DNA from: Polyodon spathula | Lineage: Eukaryota; Chordata; Actinopteri; Acipenseriformes; Polyodontidae | Direction of reading: 5' to 3' | Length of the DNA stretch: 64,000 bases | NCBI RefSeq assembly: GCF_017654505.1 | Contig: NC_054540.1 | Span: 37,505,554-37,569,553 of the forward strand | Shown here: one piece after another, positions 60,537 to 64,000 of the stretch | Layout: the number at the start of each line of letters is the position of its first letter | Position numbering within the stretch: position 1 is the stretch's first letter | The notes under the pieces: model-generated | What the model was told of the DNA's origin: nothing | Databases searched by the model: none | The model's input: only the letters and a program-made list of their open reading frames with translations | Position numbers and translations under genes: made by a program

Positions 60537-63355
60537 GGCTGTCTGTCTGTCTGTCTGTCTGTCGATCTATCTCTATTTATCTCTCTATCTCAGTGCTTTT
60601 GTTATGTCTACCCAAATGGATGTGGCATTTCCCCACTGTTAGGAATGTTCTTCTGGTATACCCAGGGTCCCTTGATTACTCTGGAAGGCCAAACAAATGC
60701 TGTAGTTTACCCAACAATGCGGCTCCTGTACCGTGATGGCTACTTTCAAGACCACGCACGCACCCACATAACAGAATTGGGATAAACTTGAACAGCACCT
60801 TACAATCCTGTTACTAACAGCAATTGTGTGAAATATTAATGACTGAAAAGATGAACATCCCTCCAGACACATTCCAGCACCTTGTGGAGTCTATGTCATT
60901 GTAATGGGCAGTGACGGATTCTGTTAAGATGCTCGCTTGCGGAAGGTGGGGTGATCAGTTTGTGCCCAACCTCTGCCCTGTTCCACCATGATCAGGGCAA
61001 ACTGTGACTCAACCCGTAATTAATCCTTATAGTGGATATTGTTTCATTTCTTAATCTTTAGAATCTTTTAACAGGATATGTTTGACAAATAACATATTTG
61101 CATTTGTTTTTCATTCAGTGTACTGATATGAACTCATCCCGGAATATCTTTATATTTGGATTCTCCATGTTCACTGGGCTGGCGATTCCCAATTGGGTAT
61201 TTAAGCACCCTGGGGCCATTGTGACAGGTAGGGGGTGGTGGGCATGTCAGCTGTTTTCAGTGTACCTCTATTGCCTATTGTGGCAAAGTGGCTGAGTGGA
61301 AACAGGTGCAGGAGTGATGTCACACCTATTTATTCCCAATCACACTCTTTGTTGACTATGTATTATATTATCTCTGAATGGATAATCACCCCATCTTCAA
61401 AATAAGGCAGACTTGTATTAAGCAACCCATCCCACAAAGGCAGTGGCAATGGTTACAACTACATTTTAATATTGCCCCTTCATACTTCTGAAGAATGAAA
61501 CACCATTTGAAATTATGTGAAGCAATTAAATTATTTAAAACAGCACCTTCATTTTATAAAATGATAATTAATTTGTTGCTTTTTAAACATAGTGGTTATT
61601 TACCTGTAATGTGTAAATCCTGGATATACTAAAAGTTGTTGCTTCAGCTTTCAGGATCTTTCTGAAGTGTGGAGTTCGATGCTGATATCAGACGGCATGC
61701 ACACATTTTTGTTTTTTCTGTACTTTGATTTTGCAGGCACGATAAAATGAGTGTGGACTCCAAAGAGATGGGTATTTGATGATTATAGCCAGCAAAGTAA
61801 AATTAACCTCAAGATTTAAAGATTGCCACACTGGTGTTTTTCAAATTCAACTCAAGTTCTGGGACCCTTTTAGTCACCATGTAGATACCTGCTGATAGTA
61901 AAATTATTAAAGTTATGTTACAGATCTATTGCAAATCTCTAACAAAAAACAAGTCATATATTTGAGTTCTCAGATTTTAGTTCTCAGATATTCCTCATGA
62001 AAAGTAACCACCCAGGCCATTGCTGGCCCAAGCCTTATATCTATTATTTGAAAAGTTCAATTTTGATTAATCTTGTTTCCATGGTTTCCAATGCATTCCT
62101 CTGTCACCGTGCAGGTGTGACAGAGCTGGATCAGGTGCTTCGGGTTCTGCTGACGACCAGTATGTTTGTGGGCGGCTTCTTTGGCTTTGTCCTGGATAAC
62201 ACTATTCCAGGTGAGCAGGCAGTTATATTGCTTTTTAAAAACATTAAAAAGGACAAGTCTTTCAGTGGATGATCCAGTTAATTCCAGTCATCCTTACCTA
62301 ATTTATATTATTATCATATATTAGATCTCATGCACACATTATGGTAAAGGTGAATTTGATTTTTTAATGGCAATTTATTTGAAGCTGTTAGAGAAAAAAA
62401 ACTTAGAGACATTGTAAACAGGGCAGTCATTTCCAAATTAAATTAACTACCCTTTTATTCCTGTTGAAATTCGGCATAATGTTAGTGTGTTAAGTGAACA
62501 TTTTGTTCTATTAAAGTATTACAGAACATCCTGCAAAGTTTACAATAATTGCATTATGTTACCATTGCTGTGTCCTGTGTTGTCTATATTGCTGTGTTAT
62601 ATTTTTAAACATGTTGTGGACTTTTCAGAAATTATTAATCGCACATCATGGGTCATAAATCAAATGGCAAATATTTCTCAACATTTACTCAGGACGGTCA
62701 CCAGGAGGAAATTAAAATATCTCCAGTGTATCCATATCAGAATCCCTCCCGCAAACACTGCAGGTTTTCTGTTCCCACAACACACCACTCATTTCAATCA
62801 CCAGCTTTGTTGCAGGAGGGAACATGAACCGAATACAATGCGATGTTTAGAAGACAAATTATCTTTCTCCTGGTGAACGTTTCCGAATAAAAGTTGAAAA
62901 CTGGGAACCAAAGTTATGTATAACATGCTGTTTTATACTGGGAACTACAATAATGCAAGTAAGCTTATTTCACTGGAACAACACGCGTCTGTGTCTTCCT
63001 TGGCCTCGAACTGATCCTGAAGCTGAACCCAGTTGATGGACCCAGACCACCGGAGGTACTCTTGACAGTGTGCTTCTGAAAGCTCTCTCTGCACTTGGTT
63101 TCAGGGTCAAGGAAGGAGCGTGGCATCCTCGTCTGGAAGGAAGCGCAGCAGCAGTCTGGCAAGACTCTGGAGAGTGAGGAGGTGTACAGCTTGCCCTTTG
63201 GGATCGGGTCGTGCTTCTGCACTGAATCTTGGGTTCAGTATATACCCTTCTGCCCCAAACCAGCTGGGACTGGCAGTGGCAATGTAGGAAACAACGAGGA
63301 CACAATCATGGAGAAGACTGGCCAGGCACTACCAAACAGAGATACTCGGCTATAG
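22079..63355 (+). CDS. slc23a4: SLC23A4-like sodium/nucleobase transporter gene (11 exons seen)
   Basis: Eleven exons join in frame to about 598 codons, close to the usual SLC23 length of about 600. The protein would be a multi-pass plasma-membrane symporter of the nucleobase-ascorbate transporter family. Visible family marks are DVPPWYLCI before the first membrane segment, the QH pair split across the exon A/B junction, IESVGDY in exon G and the signature [10 protein letters not shown] (49192-49221). Glu at the first signature position is what nucleobase transporters carry; SVCT ascorbate carriers have Pro. The overall sequence (for example [31 protein letters not shown]) agrees with my memory of rat SNBT1/SLC23A4, a gene that is a pseudogene in human. 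All internal borders are GT/AG. The start codon and 5' exon(s) were not found. Confidence 0.88.
22517..22976 (+). mobile_element. tRNA-derived SINE with target duplication
   Basis: The head resembles a tRNA: an A-box-like TGGCTCAACTGG at 22528 and a B-box-like GGTTCACATTC at 22593. The body ends in GAAGAAATAAAAAAT. The 10-base duplication AAGTACATGG flanks it at 22517-22526 and 22967-22976. It sits about 300 bases inside the intron after exon A. Confidence 0.85.
23090..23520 (+). mobile_element. CR1-like LINE 3' end
   Basis: The decayed end of a CR1-type reverse transcriptase is visible (CACAGTCCCAAAAGGAAATTG, then GCAACCAGACAGACC). The 3' tail GGGCCGAATAGCC ... CTTATGTTCT follows, a typical fish CR1 3' terminus. 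The element ends about 20 bases before exon B, so the branch point of this intron probably lies in or next to LINE sequence. Confidence 0.8.
23542..23699 (+). CDS. slc23a4: slc23a4 exon B
   Basis: Acceptor TTTTTTTCAG ends at 23541 and the donor is GTAAGT at 23700. It encodes [16 protein letters not shown] through LLQVTFGV, covering membrane segments 1-2, and ends two bases into an Arg codon. The first residue, His, completes the conserved QH pair of the family. Confidence 0.96.
23966..24815 (-). mobile_element. Gmr1-like pol fragment (integrase end to RT start)
   Basis: On the minus strand, reading down from 24815, there is integrase sequence (HPQTDG-like near 24785, then the FELLY region near 24625), the barrel segment near 24420-24480, and then the linker and first part of RT down to 23966. 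The order and wording match 5220-6185. The frames are badly broken and no LTR is attached. Confidence 0.82.
24816..26004. other. Intron, no feature recognised
   Basis: Non-coding intron sequence between two Gypsy fragments. I see no reading frame or repeat that I can name. Confidence 0.45.
26005..27355 (+). mobile_element. Gmr1-like integrase fragment, split by insertion
   Basis: The first part (26022-26190) gives the integrase core: [15 protein letters not shown], then [17 protein letters not shown]. The match resumes near 26770 and continues to 27355 with [18 protein letters not shown], the [16 protein letters not shown] segment and the barrel [12 protein letters not shown], then YHVNLLKPW. 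About 575 bases at 26191-26765 do not belong to integrase and have no identity I can give. A C run at 26849-26859 marks another break. The second catalytic Asp is Asn here. Confidence 0.85.
27380..27783 (-). repeat. LTR-like repeat C, copy 2
   Basis: Starts on the minus strand with TGTAACAGAGCGAGCAGCC at 27783 and includes the segment shared with 21724-21945. It extends further, through a TATA-like GGTATTTAAGCC near 27405. The layout fits a solo or partial LTR, but no target duplication was found. Confidence 0.55.
27784..30586. other. Intron, mostly unassigned
   Basis: Contains a long T-rich run (about 28363-28437), an A run near 29087-29101 and a short CR1-like 3' fragment at about 29519-29660 (AGACACTTCTTCACACAGAG ... 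CTTATGCTCTTATG). Nothing else was recognised. Confidence 0.5.
30587..31344 (-). repeat. Solo LTR, family A
   Basis: On the minus strand it starts TGTGACAGAAATATAATG at 31344 and ends near CTTTGCCATA at 30587. It matches the plus-strand LTR at 33497-34189 along its length. Flanking ACATC (30582-30586) and ACTTC (31345-31349) could be a target duplication with one mismatch. Open frames on both strands here are incidental. Confidence 0.8.
31585..32244. repeat. Solo LTR, family B, with target duplication
   Basis: Bounded by TGTCACAAAG and CTTTGTCACA, imperfect inverted termini of TG...CA type. The pentamer GTTCT is duplicated at 31580-31584 and 32245-32249. The interior has no coding potential. 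The exact duplication makes this one of the cleanest insertions in the window. Orientation is probably minus, judged from an AATAAA-rich segment near the low end. Confidence 0.85.
32604..32763 (+). CDS. slc23a4: slc23a4 exon C
   Basis: Acceptor TGCTCCCCAG ends at 32603 and the donor is GTGAGT. It completes the split Arg and encodes [18 protein letters not shown], then [18 protein letters not shown] and [11 protein letters not shown]. It spans membrane segment 3 and the following extracellular loop, which has potential N-glycosylation sites (NTSS). Confidence 0.96.
32764..33483. other. Intron, no feature recognised
   Basis: Non-coding intron sequence with no repeat or reading frame that I can assign. 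Confidence 0.5.
33484..34608. mobile_element. Hairpin MITE split by an LTR insertion
   Basis: The inverted arms (left: TTTAAAGGGTAC, interrupted, then ATAAGGACCTTTTT, and on to GCATTCCCTGCCTCA; right: the reverse complement, ending CTTTATGCACCCTTTAAA) are about 190 bases each. Without the LTR the element would be about 427 bases. The left tip is separated from the rest of its arm by the LTR at 33497-34189. Confidence 0.82.
33497..34189 (+). repeat. Solo LTR, family A, inserted in MITE tip
   Basis: Starts TGTGACGGAAACATGAG and ends ACTTTGCCACA. GGTAC (33492-33496) and AGTAC (34190-34194) flank it as a 5-base target duplication with one change. A CAAATAAACA segment near 34097 may be the polyadenylation signal. 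The restored host reading GGGTACATAAGG equals the MITE tip GGGTGCATAAAGG on the other arm, which confirms the borders. Confidence 0.88.
34609..35428. other. Intron, no feature recognised
   Basis: Non-coding intron sequence with short A and T runs. No repeat was assigned. Confidence 0.45.
35429..35859. mobile_element. hAT-like non-autonomous element
   Basis: The right end AAAAGTAACTTCCCCAACACTG is a terminus I recall from fish hAT-type elements. Repeated GTAACT/AGTTAC motifs fill both ends (35429-35560 and 35745-35850). There is no transposase. The right end lies 55 bases before exon D. Confidence 0.65.
35915..36096 (+). CDS. slc23a4: slc23a4 exon D
   Basis: Acceptor CTGCTCTGCAG ends at 35914 and the donor is GTGAGT at 36097. 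It encodes [19 protein letters not shown], the conserved [20 protein letters not shown] and HWGISA, which are membrane segments 4-6. It ends two bases into a Leu codon. Confidence 0.96.
36097..36686. other. Intron, T-rich
   Basis: Short intron with a T run near 36331-36349. No other feature was seen. Confidence 0.6.
36687..36807 (+). CDS. slc23a4: slc23a4 exon E
   Basis: Acceptor TTTTTCTTTACAG ends at 36686 and the donor is GTACAT, a weaker site. It encodes [20 protein letters not shown] and then [13 protein letters not shown], which is membrane segment 7 and the following loop. It ends in phase 0. Confidence 0.94.
37130..37599 (-). mobile_element. tRNA-derived SINE, minus strand
   Basis: The head on the minus strand begins GGGGGGCTCCCGAGTTGCGC. 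It carries an A-box-like GCGCATCCGGCAAAGG and a B-box-like GTTCGAGTCC (about 37513-37526 on the + strand). The body includes AGACTACAGG-type segments, and the tail AAAATAATTGGC lies near 37175. I recall near-identical SINEs as abundant in sturgeon-type fish. A 211-codon minus-strand frame across it is incidental. Confidence 0.85.
38040..38830. repeat. Repeat block rich in TTTTCGGAAAA motifs
   Basis: TTTCGGAAAA or close variants occur near 38068, 38109, 38168, 38230 and 38798, several next to CATGTAAA. They are clustered at the two ends of a block of about 790 bases. This resembles subterminal repeats of a DNA transposon without coding capacity. No clean terminal repeat or target duplication was found. 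Confidence 0.45.
39149..39262. repeat. 33-bp tandem repeat with palindrome
   Basis: Just over three copies of a 33-base unit. Each starts with GTGGTCYGGACCAC, a 14-base near-perfect palindrome, followed by TCAGTGCTGTGATATCATA. The last copy is partial. Confidence 0.93.
39776..39929. repeat. Direct duplication, 51 bp, 103-bp spacing
   Basis: A segment starting TTAGTTTACCTACCGTAAAC and ending GATGGCCACCAA occurs at 39776-39826 and again at 39879-39929, with no visible difference. Each includes the small palindrome GTTTACCTACCGTAAAC. Confidence 0.9.
39980..41600 (-). mobile_element. CR1-like non-LTR retrotransposon body
   Basis: On the minus strand, endonuclease pieces (41564 to 41034: [29 protein letters not shown]) precede RT pieces (40677 to 39886: [52 protein letters not shown]). 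These are typical of CR1/L2-type LINEs. The catalytic FADD block reads LVDA here. Stops and frameshifts are numerous and both ends are missing. It lies in the intron between exons E and F. Confidence 0.88.
41636..41925. repeat. Diverged tandem duplication, about 196 bp
   Basis: ACACTTACATTAATGATATTA at 41637 and ACACTTACATTAATTATATCA at 41833 begin two similar stretches that share ACAATGCAACAATAAT and AAAGGAAAATG in order. A GTGGTCCCAGGGACCAC palindrome follows the first copy. Confidence 0.75.
41926..43364. other. Intron, mostly unassigned; (ATT)n
   Basis: An ATT trinucleotide tract lies at 43017-43066. The remainder shows no reading frame or repeat that I can name. Confidence 0.5.
43365..43521 (+). 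CDS. slc23a4: slc23a4 exon F
   Basis: Acceptor TATGTTGCAG ends at 43364 and the donor is GTCAGC. It encodes a membrane segment ([12 protein letters not shown]), then [15 protein letters not shown] and APWFRFPYP, the loop before segment 8. It ends one base into a Gly codon. Confidence 0.96.
43522..44575. other. Intron, no feature recognised
   Basis: AT-rich intron sequence. An apparent reading frame at 43578-43829 has no motif. Confidence 0.5.
44576..44725 (-). mobile_element. CR1-like LINE 3' end fragment, minus strand
   Basis: TAAGAACATAAGAAAATTTAC and then GGAGGCCATTCGGCCCATC are the reverse complement of a typical CR1-like 3' tail. The rest (TTCTTGAAGGATCCCAGG) extends into the 3' untranslated part. 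Only about 150 bases remain. Confidence 0.75.
45163..45477 (-). pseudogene. Inverted duplicate of ORF 3' end (left arm)
   Basis: The minus-strand frame repeats the C-terminal part of the protein at 45895-46288 ([39 protein letters not shown]). It then diverges by frameshift near 45190. It is the left arm of the foldback structure and has no start of its own. Confidence 0.85.
45490..46288 (+). CDS. Transposon-associated protein fragment, function unknown
   Basis: The open frame formally starts at 45380, but the part before about 45476 is antisense arm sequence, so the genuine protein segment starts near 45490. About 265 codons follow with [57 protein letters not shown] and [20 protein letters not shown] recall similar proteins as high-copy uncharacterised ORFs in many animal genomes, but I know no function. 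The N-terminal part of the protein appears to be missing. The frame ends inside the right arm. Confidence 0.65.
46574..46984. other. Intron, no feature recognised
   Basis: AT-rich sequence without a recognisable feature. Confidence 0.5.
46985..48350. repeat. Diverged tandem repeat, about 450-bp unit
   Basis: AAGCAGAAGTTGCTGTGATA occurs near 47444 and again near 47893. Between these, the order GATCTGAAACTTGGC, ATCCAAACC, GTGGCTGCCACAAAT, GAAACGCGCCC, GTTTGAAAACCGT, CTTGGTAGTTATCGT and ATGGCCACC is repeated. A third, partial and more diverged copy continues to about 48350, and traces precede 47300. Reading frames in it are short and inconsistent. Confidence 0.75.
48408..48893 (+). repeat. Possible solo LTR with hairpin and TATA box
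   Basis: A block with a 15-base inverted repeat (TGGCTGGAGCCTTAA and TTAAGGCTCCAGCCA, 48551-48604) sits just before a TATA-like ATATAAAACACC. It ends near CCTTATGACA. The layout resembles an LTR promoter, but I found no target duplication and no second copy. Confidence 0.4.
48968..49221 (+). CDS. slc23a4: slc23a4 exon G (signature motif)
   Basis: Acceptor TTTTCCTCAG ends at 48967 and the donor is GTAGGG. This largest internal exon encodes [18 protein letters not shown], the conserved SMIESVGDY of segment 8, [23 protein letters not shown] and the signature [10 protein letters not shown] at its end. The sequence after SVGDY reads HACAHLSG where I recall YACARLSG in relatives, two substitutions to His. 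Confidence 0.97.
49222..49853. other. Intron, no feature recognised
   Basis: Non-coding intron sequence without a repeat that I can name. Confidence 0.55.
49854..50018 (+). CDS. slc23a4: slc23a4 exon H
   Basis: Acceptor CTTCTTTCAG ends at 49853 and the donor is GTATAG. It encodes [16 protein letters not shown], then [18 protein letters not shown] and AAGISNLQ, which are membrane segments 11-12. It is in phase 0 at both ends. A (CTAT)n tract begins 14 bases after the exon. Confidence 0.96.
50033..50102. repeat. (CTAT)n microsatellite, left flank of LINE 1
   Basis: An almost pure CTAT/ATCT tract of about 70 bases starts 14 bases after the exon H donor. It ends ...ATCT directly at the 5' end of the first Tx1-like element. 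Confidence 0.95.
50187..50274. repeat. (AT)n microsatellite
   Basis: A nearly perfect AT tract lies in the 5' untranslated part of the first Tx1-like element. The second element has nothing comparable. Confidence 0.95.
50371..51696 (+). pseudogene. Tx1-like ORF1, broken copy
   Basis: Frames read [59 protein letters not shown] and [11 protein letters not shown], paralleling the intact ORF1 at 55895. The zinc knuckle is lost by frameshift near 50870. The C-terminal part resumes at 51325 (MPGKKRK) and ends with [20 protein letters not shown]1 proteins bind the element RNA. At least one stop (51265) and frameshifts disable this copy. Confidence 0.85.
51826..55645 (+). pseudogene. Tx1-like ORF2, broken copy
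   Basis: The endonuclease starts near 51920 ([16 protein letters not shown]) and shows LQETHTD (52000), NVYAPNDGR and LGGDFNCT (52318). The RT region runs from about 53010 with [38 protein letters not shown] and HADD (53914-53925) in place of YADD. The C-terminal part continues to 55645 with [13 protein letters not shown] and a [12 protein letters not shown] zinc-finger-like motif. Numerous frame breaks occur, at 52274, 52531, 52900, 53934 and 54404 among others. Confidence 0.88.
55654..55735. repeat. (AAT)n tract in LINE 1 3' region
   Basis: An AAT trinucleotide tract after the ORF2 stop, within the 3' untranslated part. It is not at the element's end, since about 115 unique bases follow. 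Confidence 0.9.
55850..55885. repeat. (ATCT)n microsatellite between the two LINEs
   Basis: Nine ATCT units lie exactly between the 3' end of the first and the 5' end of the second Tx1-like element, in the same register as the outer tracts. Confidence 0.96.
55895..57178 (+). CDS. Tx1-like ORF1 protein, open frame of 427 codons
   Basis: The frame opens at an ATG 9 bases after the element's start. After a poor-complexity F-rich segment it reads [66 protein letters not shown] and [14 protein letters not shown] knuckle follows ([14 protein letters not shown], 56492-56533). The acidic C-terminal half ends [17 protein letters not shown]. The protein would bind element RNA. The real start may be downstream of the F-rich stretch, which looks like a read-through leader. 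Confidence 0.82.
   Translation: MPGGVSAVWSGGVCVSAAGRLVGLFLFFFFLSFEKLTRRHGVKVSAEGFIPLEECVLATGEVVGCENVKSASRMSGSIVVFLGTVELVSMVVEKGIVVNNTFLPVIPLAVPARRITLSNVPLFLKNEVIERELARYGQLMSGLKRIPLGCKSPHFKHVMSFRRQLFMILKNIDEALNITLKFKVDGSDYVIYATSDSMECFRCGTEGHLVKNCPEKENGERDRSKGDETADKQKAGPAGAGLDGGSVPAGSTEGEQASDGVAAEPQEAGSDAVVGAESQTKAQDNAKESESIESHGMEGEGEQMDTETVASVWGDVQIQVEGVKFTEDSEAFRLPGKKRVSKMEDSAVTKKRSISSDGSSVGMEPGSAAEPSSAQAVSTVTDNPAGDSEDEGSLTDSSQASQSLGAYKPRGGYSVQSIKDFLEQTKG
57185..60349 (+). pseudogene. Tx1-like ORF2, endonuclease-deleted
   Basis: Sequence after ORF1 ([16 protein letters not shown]) joins directly to [12 protein letters not shown], so the LQET part of the APE-type endonuclease is missing. The rest shows [19 protein letters not shown]...[86 protein letters not shown] and the catalytic YADD (58986-58997). 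The C-terminal part has [13 protein letters not shown] and [10 protein letters not shown]. Frame breaks lie near 58440, 58557 and 59990. Confidence 0.9.
60489..60593. repeat. (ATCT)n/(GTCT)n microsatellite, right flank of LINE 2
   Basis: Twelve ATCT units, then GTCT units (60540-60563), then mixed ATCT-like sequence. It forms the right flank of the second Tx1-like element. Confidence 0.95.
60594..61118. other. Intron, no feature recognised
   Basis: Non-coding intron sequence between the microsatellite and exon I. No repeat was assigned. Confidence 0.5.
61119..61227 (+). CDS. slc23a4: slc23a4 exon I
   Basis: Acceptor TTTTCATTCAG ends at 61118 and the donor is GTAGGG. It encodes [18 protein letters not shown] and [24 protein letters not shown] is strongly conserved in SLC23 proteins. 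The exon starts with Cys-Thr where I recall Tyr-Val or Phe-Val in relatives. It ends one base into a Gly codon. Confidence 0.96.
61279..61350 (-). repeat. LTR family A end fragment
   Basis: TGTGGCAAAGTGGCTGAGTGG followed by AACAGGTGCAGGAGTGATG matches the reverse complement of the 3' end of the LTR at 33497-34189 and the low end of 30587-31344. It starts 51 bases after the exon I donor. Confidence 0.7.
61351..62114. other. Intron, no feature recognised
   Basis: AT-rich intron sequence. I see no repeat or reading frame that I can assign. Confidence 0.5.
62115..62210 (+). CDS. slc23a4: slc23a4 exon J
   Basis: Acceptor CACCGTGCAG ends at 62114 and the donor is GTGAGC. It encodes [20 protein letters not shown] and GFVLDNTIP, the last membrane segment and the DNT[IV]PG motif shared by SLC23 proteins. 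It ends one base into a Gly codon. Confidence 0.96.
62211..63104. other. Last intron, no feature recognised
   Basis: Non-coding, no named repeat. An apparent frame at 62487-62876 is not supported by any motif. Confidence 0.5.
63105..63355 (+). CDS. slc23a4: slc23a4 exon K, C-terminus and stop
   Basis: Acceptor CTTGGTTTCAG ends at 63104. It encodes [38 protein letters not shown] and IPFCP, and then a hydrophilic tail ending PNRDTRL with stop TAG at 63353-63355. The cytoplasmic tail beyond IPFCP is variable among family members. Confidence 0.95.
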
Positions 63356-64000
63356 ACGCTGTATCCGCTTAACATGAAAATGATGCTGGATTTGTTTGGT
63401 AGATCAGTATCTCTCAACTATTTTAGAAAAGTGGACCATCTGTGGTGTATGAAACTGCCTGCAATAATGATTAATTGTCCAGTGTGTCTTAATAACTGCT
63501 TAAATTCCAACTTGCAGAACTTTAGCACATCCACTTGAAAATTATAAAATTGCAATACTTCTGGAACAGGTTCAAATATTTTGCATTTACTGAAACAGAC
63601 CCCCTTTTCTAACTTTAATAACTTCAATTGAATCTTGCAGAGAACAAAATAACATTATATTCCAAAAATATCTGACAAATTACTACTACATTTCAGTTTC
63701 TGGAAAAATGAATTATGTAAAAAATACGTGATTACTTACCACTAGAGAAGCAGTTAATTAATCATACTGGACAATGAGAAATTACTAATCATGGTATGGC
63801 ATCTGCACTAAAACAGGTTGACCGTAGATTTCAGTTTACCCAGTGAATAGCTAGCCTCAGGAATGAGTTTCAGTTTTGTAAATCAAGGACTCTTATCCAT
63901 GTTCAAACTCCATCATCCACTAAACTCCGACTAGCAGTAATCTATTGCACAGGATCAGGCAGCTCAAGTGTCCAGTACAGTTATGAGTCTGTCAGCTCTG
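63356..64000. other. Downstream of slc23a4, no gene seen
   Basis: Probably the 3' untranslated region and flank. No canonical AATAAA was found between 63356 and 64000, so the polyadenylation site may lie beyond the window or use a variant signal. Confidence 0.45.

Noticed and set aside
22079..63355. Assignment of the gene as SLC23A1 (SVCT1) or SLC23A2
   Set aside because: The signature begins with Glu rather than Pro, and several segments ([22 protein letters not shown]) agree with remembered SLC23A4 rather than with SVCT1. Only phylogeny can settle this fully.
1..64000. CRISPR arrays, operons, ribosome binding sites, tRNA or rRNA genes
   Set aside because: The window has spliced genes and vertebrate-type repeats. 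Direct repeats seen are minisatellites, and tRNA-like sequences are SINE heads.

Overview
The window is intron-rich, repeat-laden vertebrate genomic DNA. The only host gene I can support well is a solute carrier family 23 gene on the + strand. Eleven exons between 22079 and 63355 join in frame, with GT/AG borders, into about 598 codons ending in TAG. The protein matches the SLC23A4 (SNBT1-type, sodium-dependent nucleobase transporter) branch better than the ascorbate carriers SLC23A1/2. Its nucleobase-ascorbate signature reads [10 protein letters not shown], with Glu where the ascorbate carriers have Pro. The first exon(s) and promoter were not found. The mix of repeats (tRNA-headed SINEs, CR1-like 3' ends, Gmr1-like Gypsy elements, Tx1-clade LINEs, Tc1 and hAT-like elements) points to a ray-finned fish. 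A non-teleost such as a sturgeon or paddlefish is my guess from memory of similar SINEs, not a demonstrated fact.

Layout. 1-22078 is intergenic or far 5' sequence. It holds one weak candidate exon (about 1571-1681), a minus-strand Gmr1-like Gypsy remnant with its LTR (3395-6188), a foldback MITE (6185-6716), a decayed Tc1-like transposon with TA target duplications (8772-10259), an LTR-like block followed by about 80-bp tandem repeats (10520-11330), an LTR-to-LTR Gmr1-like element (12387-17798) and a 27-bp minisatellite (17985-18345).

22079-63355 is the SLC23A4-like gene, whose introns are packed with mobile DNA. These include a SINE with intact target duplication, a CR1 3' end that stops about 20 bp before an exon, two more Gmr1 pol fragments, three solo LTRs (one nested inside the end of a MITE), a tRNA-derived SINE, a CR1 LINE body, a long foldback element carrying an uncharacterised ORF, and about 450-bp tandem repeats.

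The most striking feature lies in the intron after exon H. Two Tx1-clade LINEs sit head-to-tail, each flanked directly by (ATCT)n microsatellite in the same register and with no poly(A) tail. This suggests a LINE family that targets ATCT microsatellites. The Gmr1-like elements are the second highlight: they place integrase before reverse transcriptase, and their gag has a clearly SCAN-like capsid segment. All coordinates and joins were read by eye; no alignment or database search was run.
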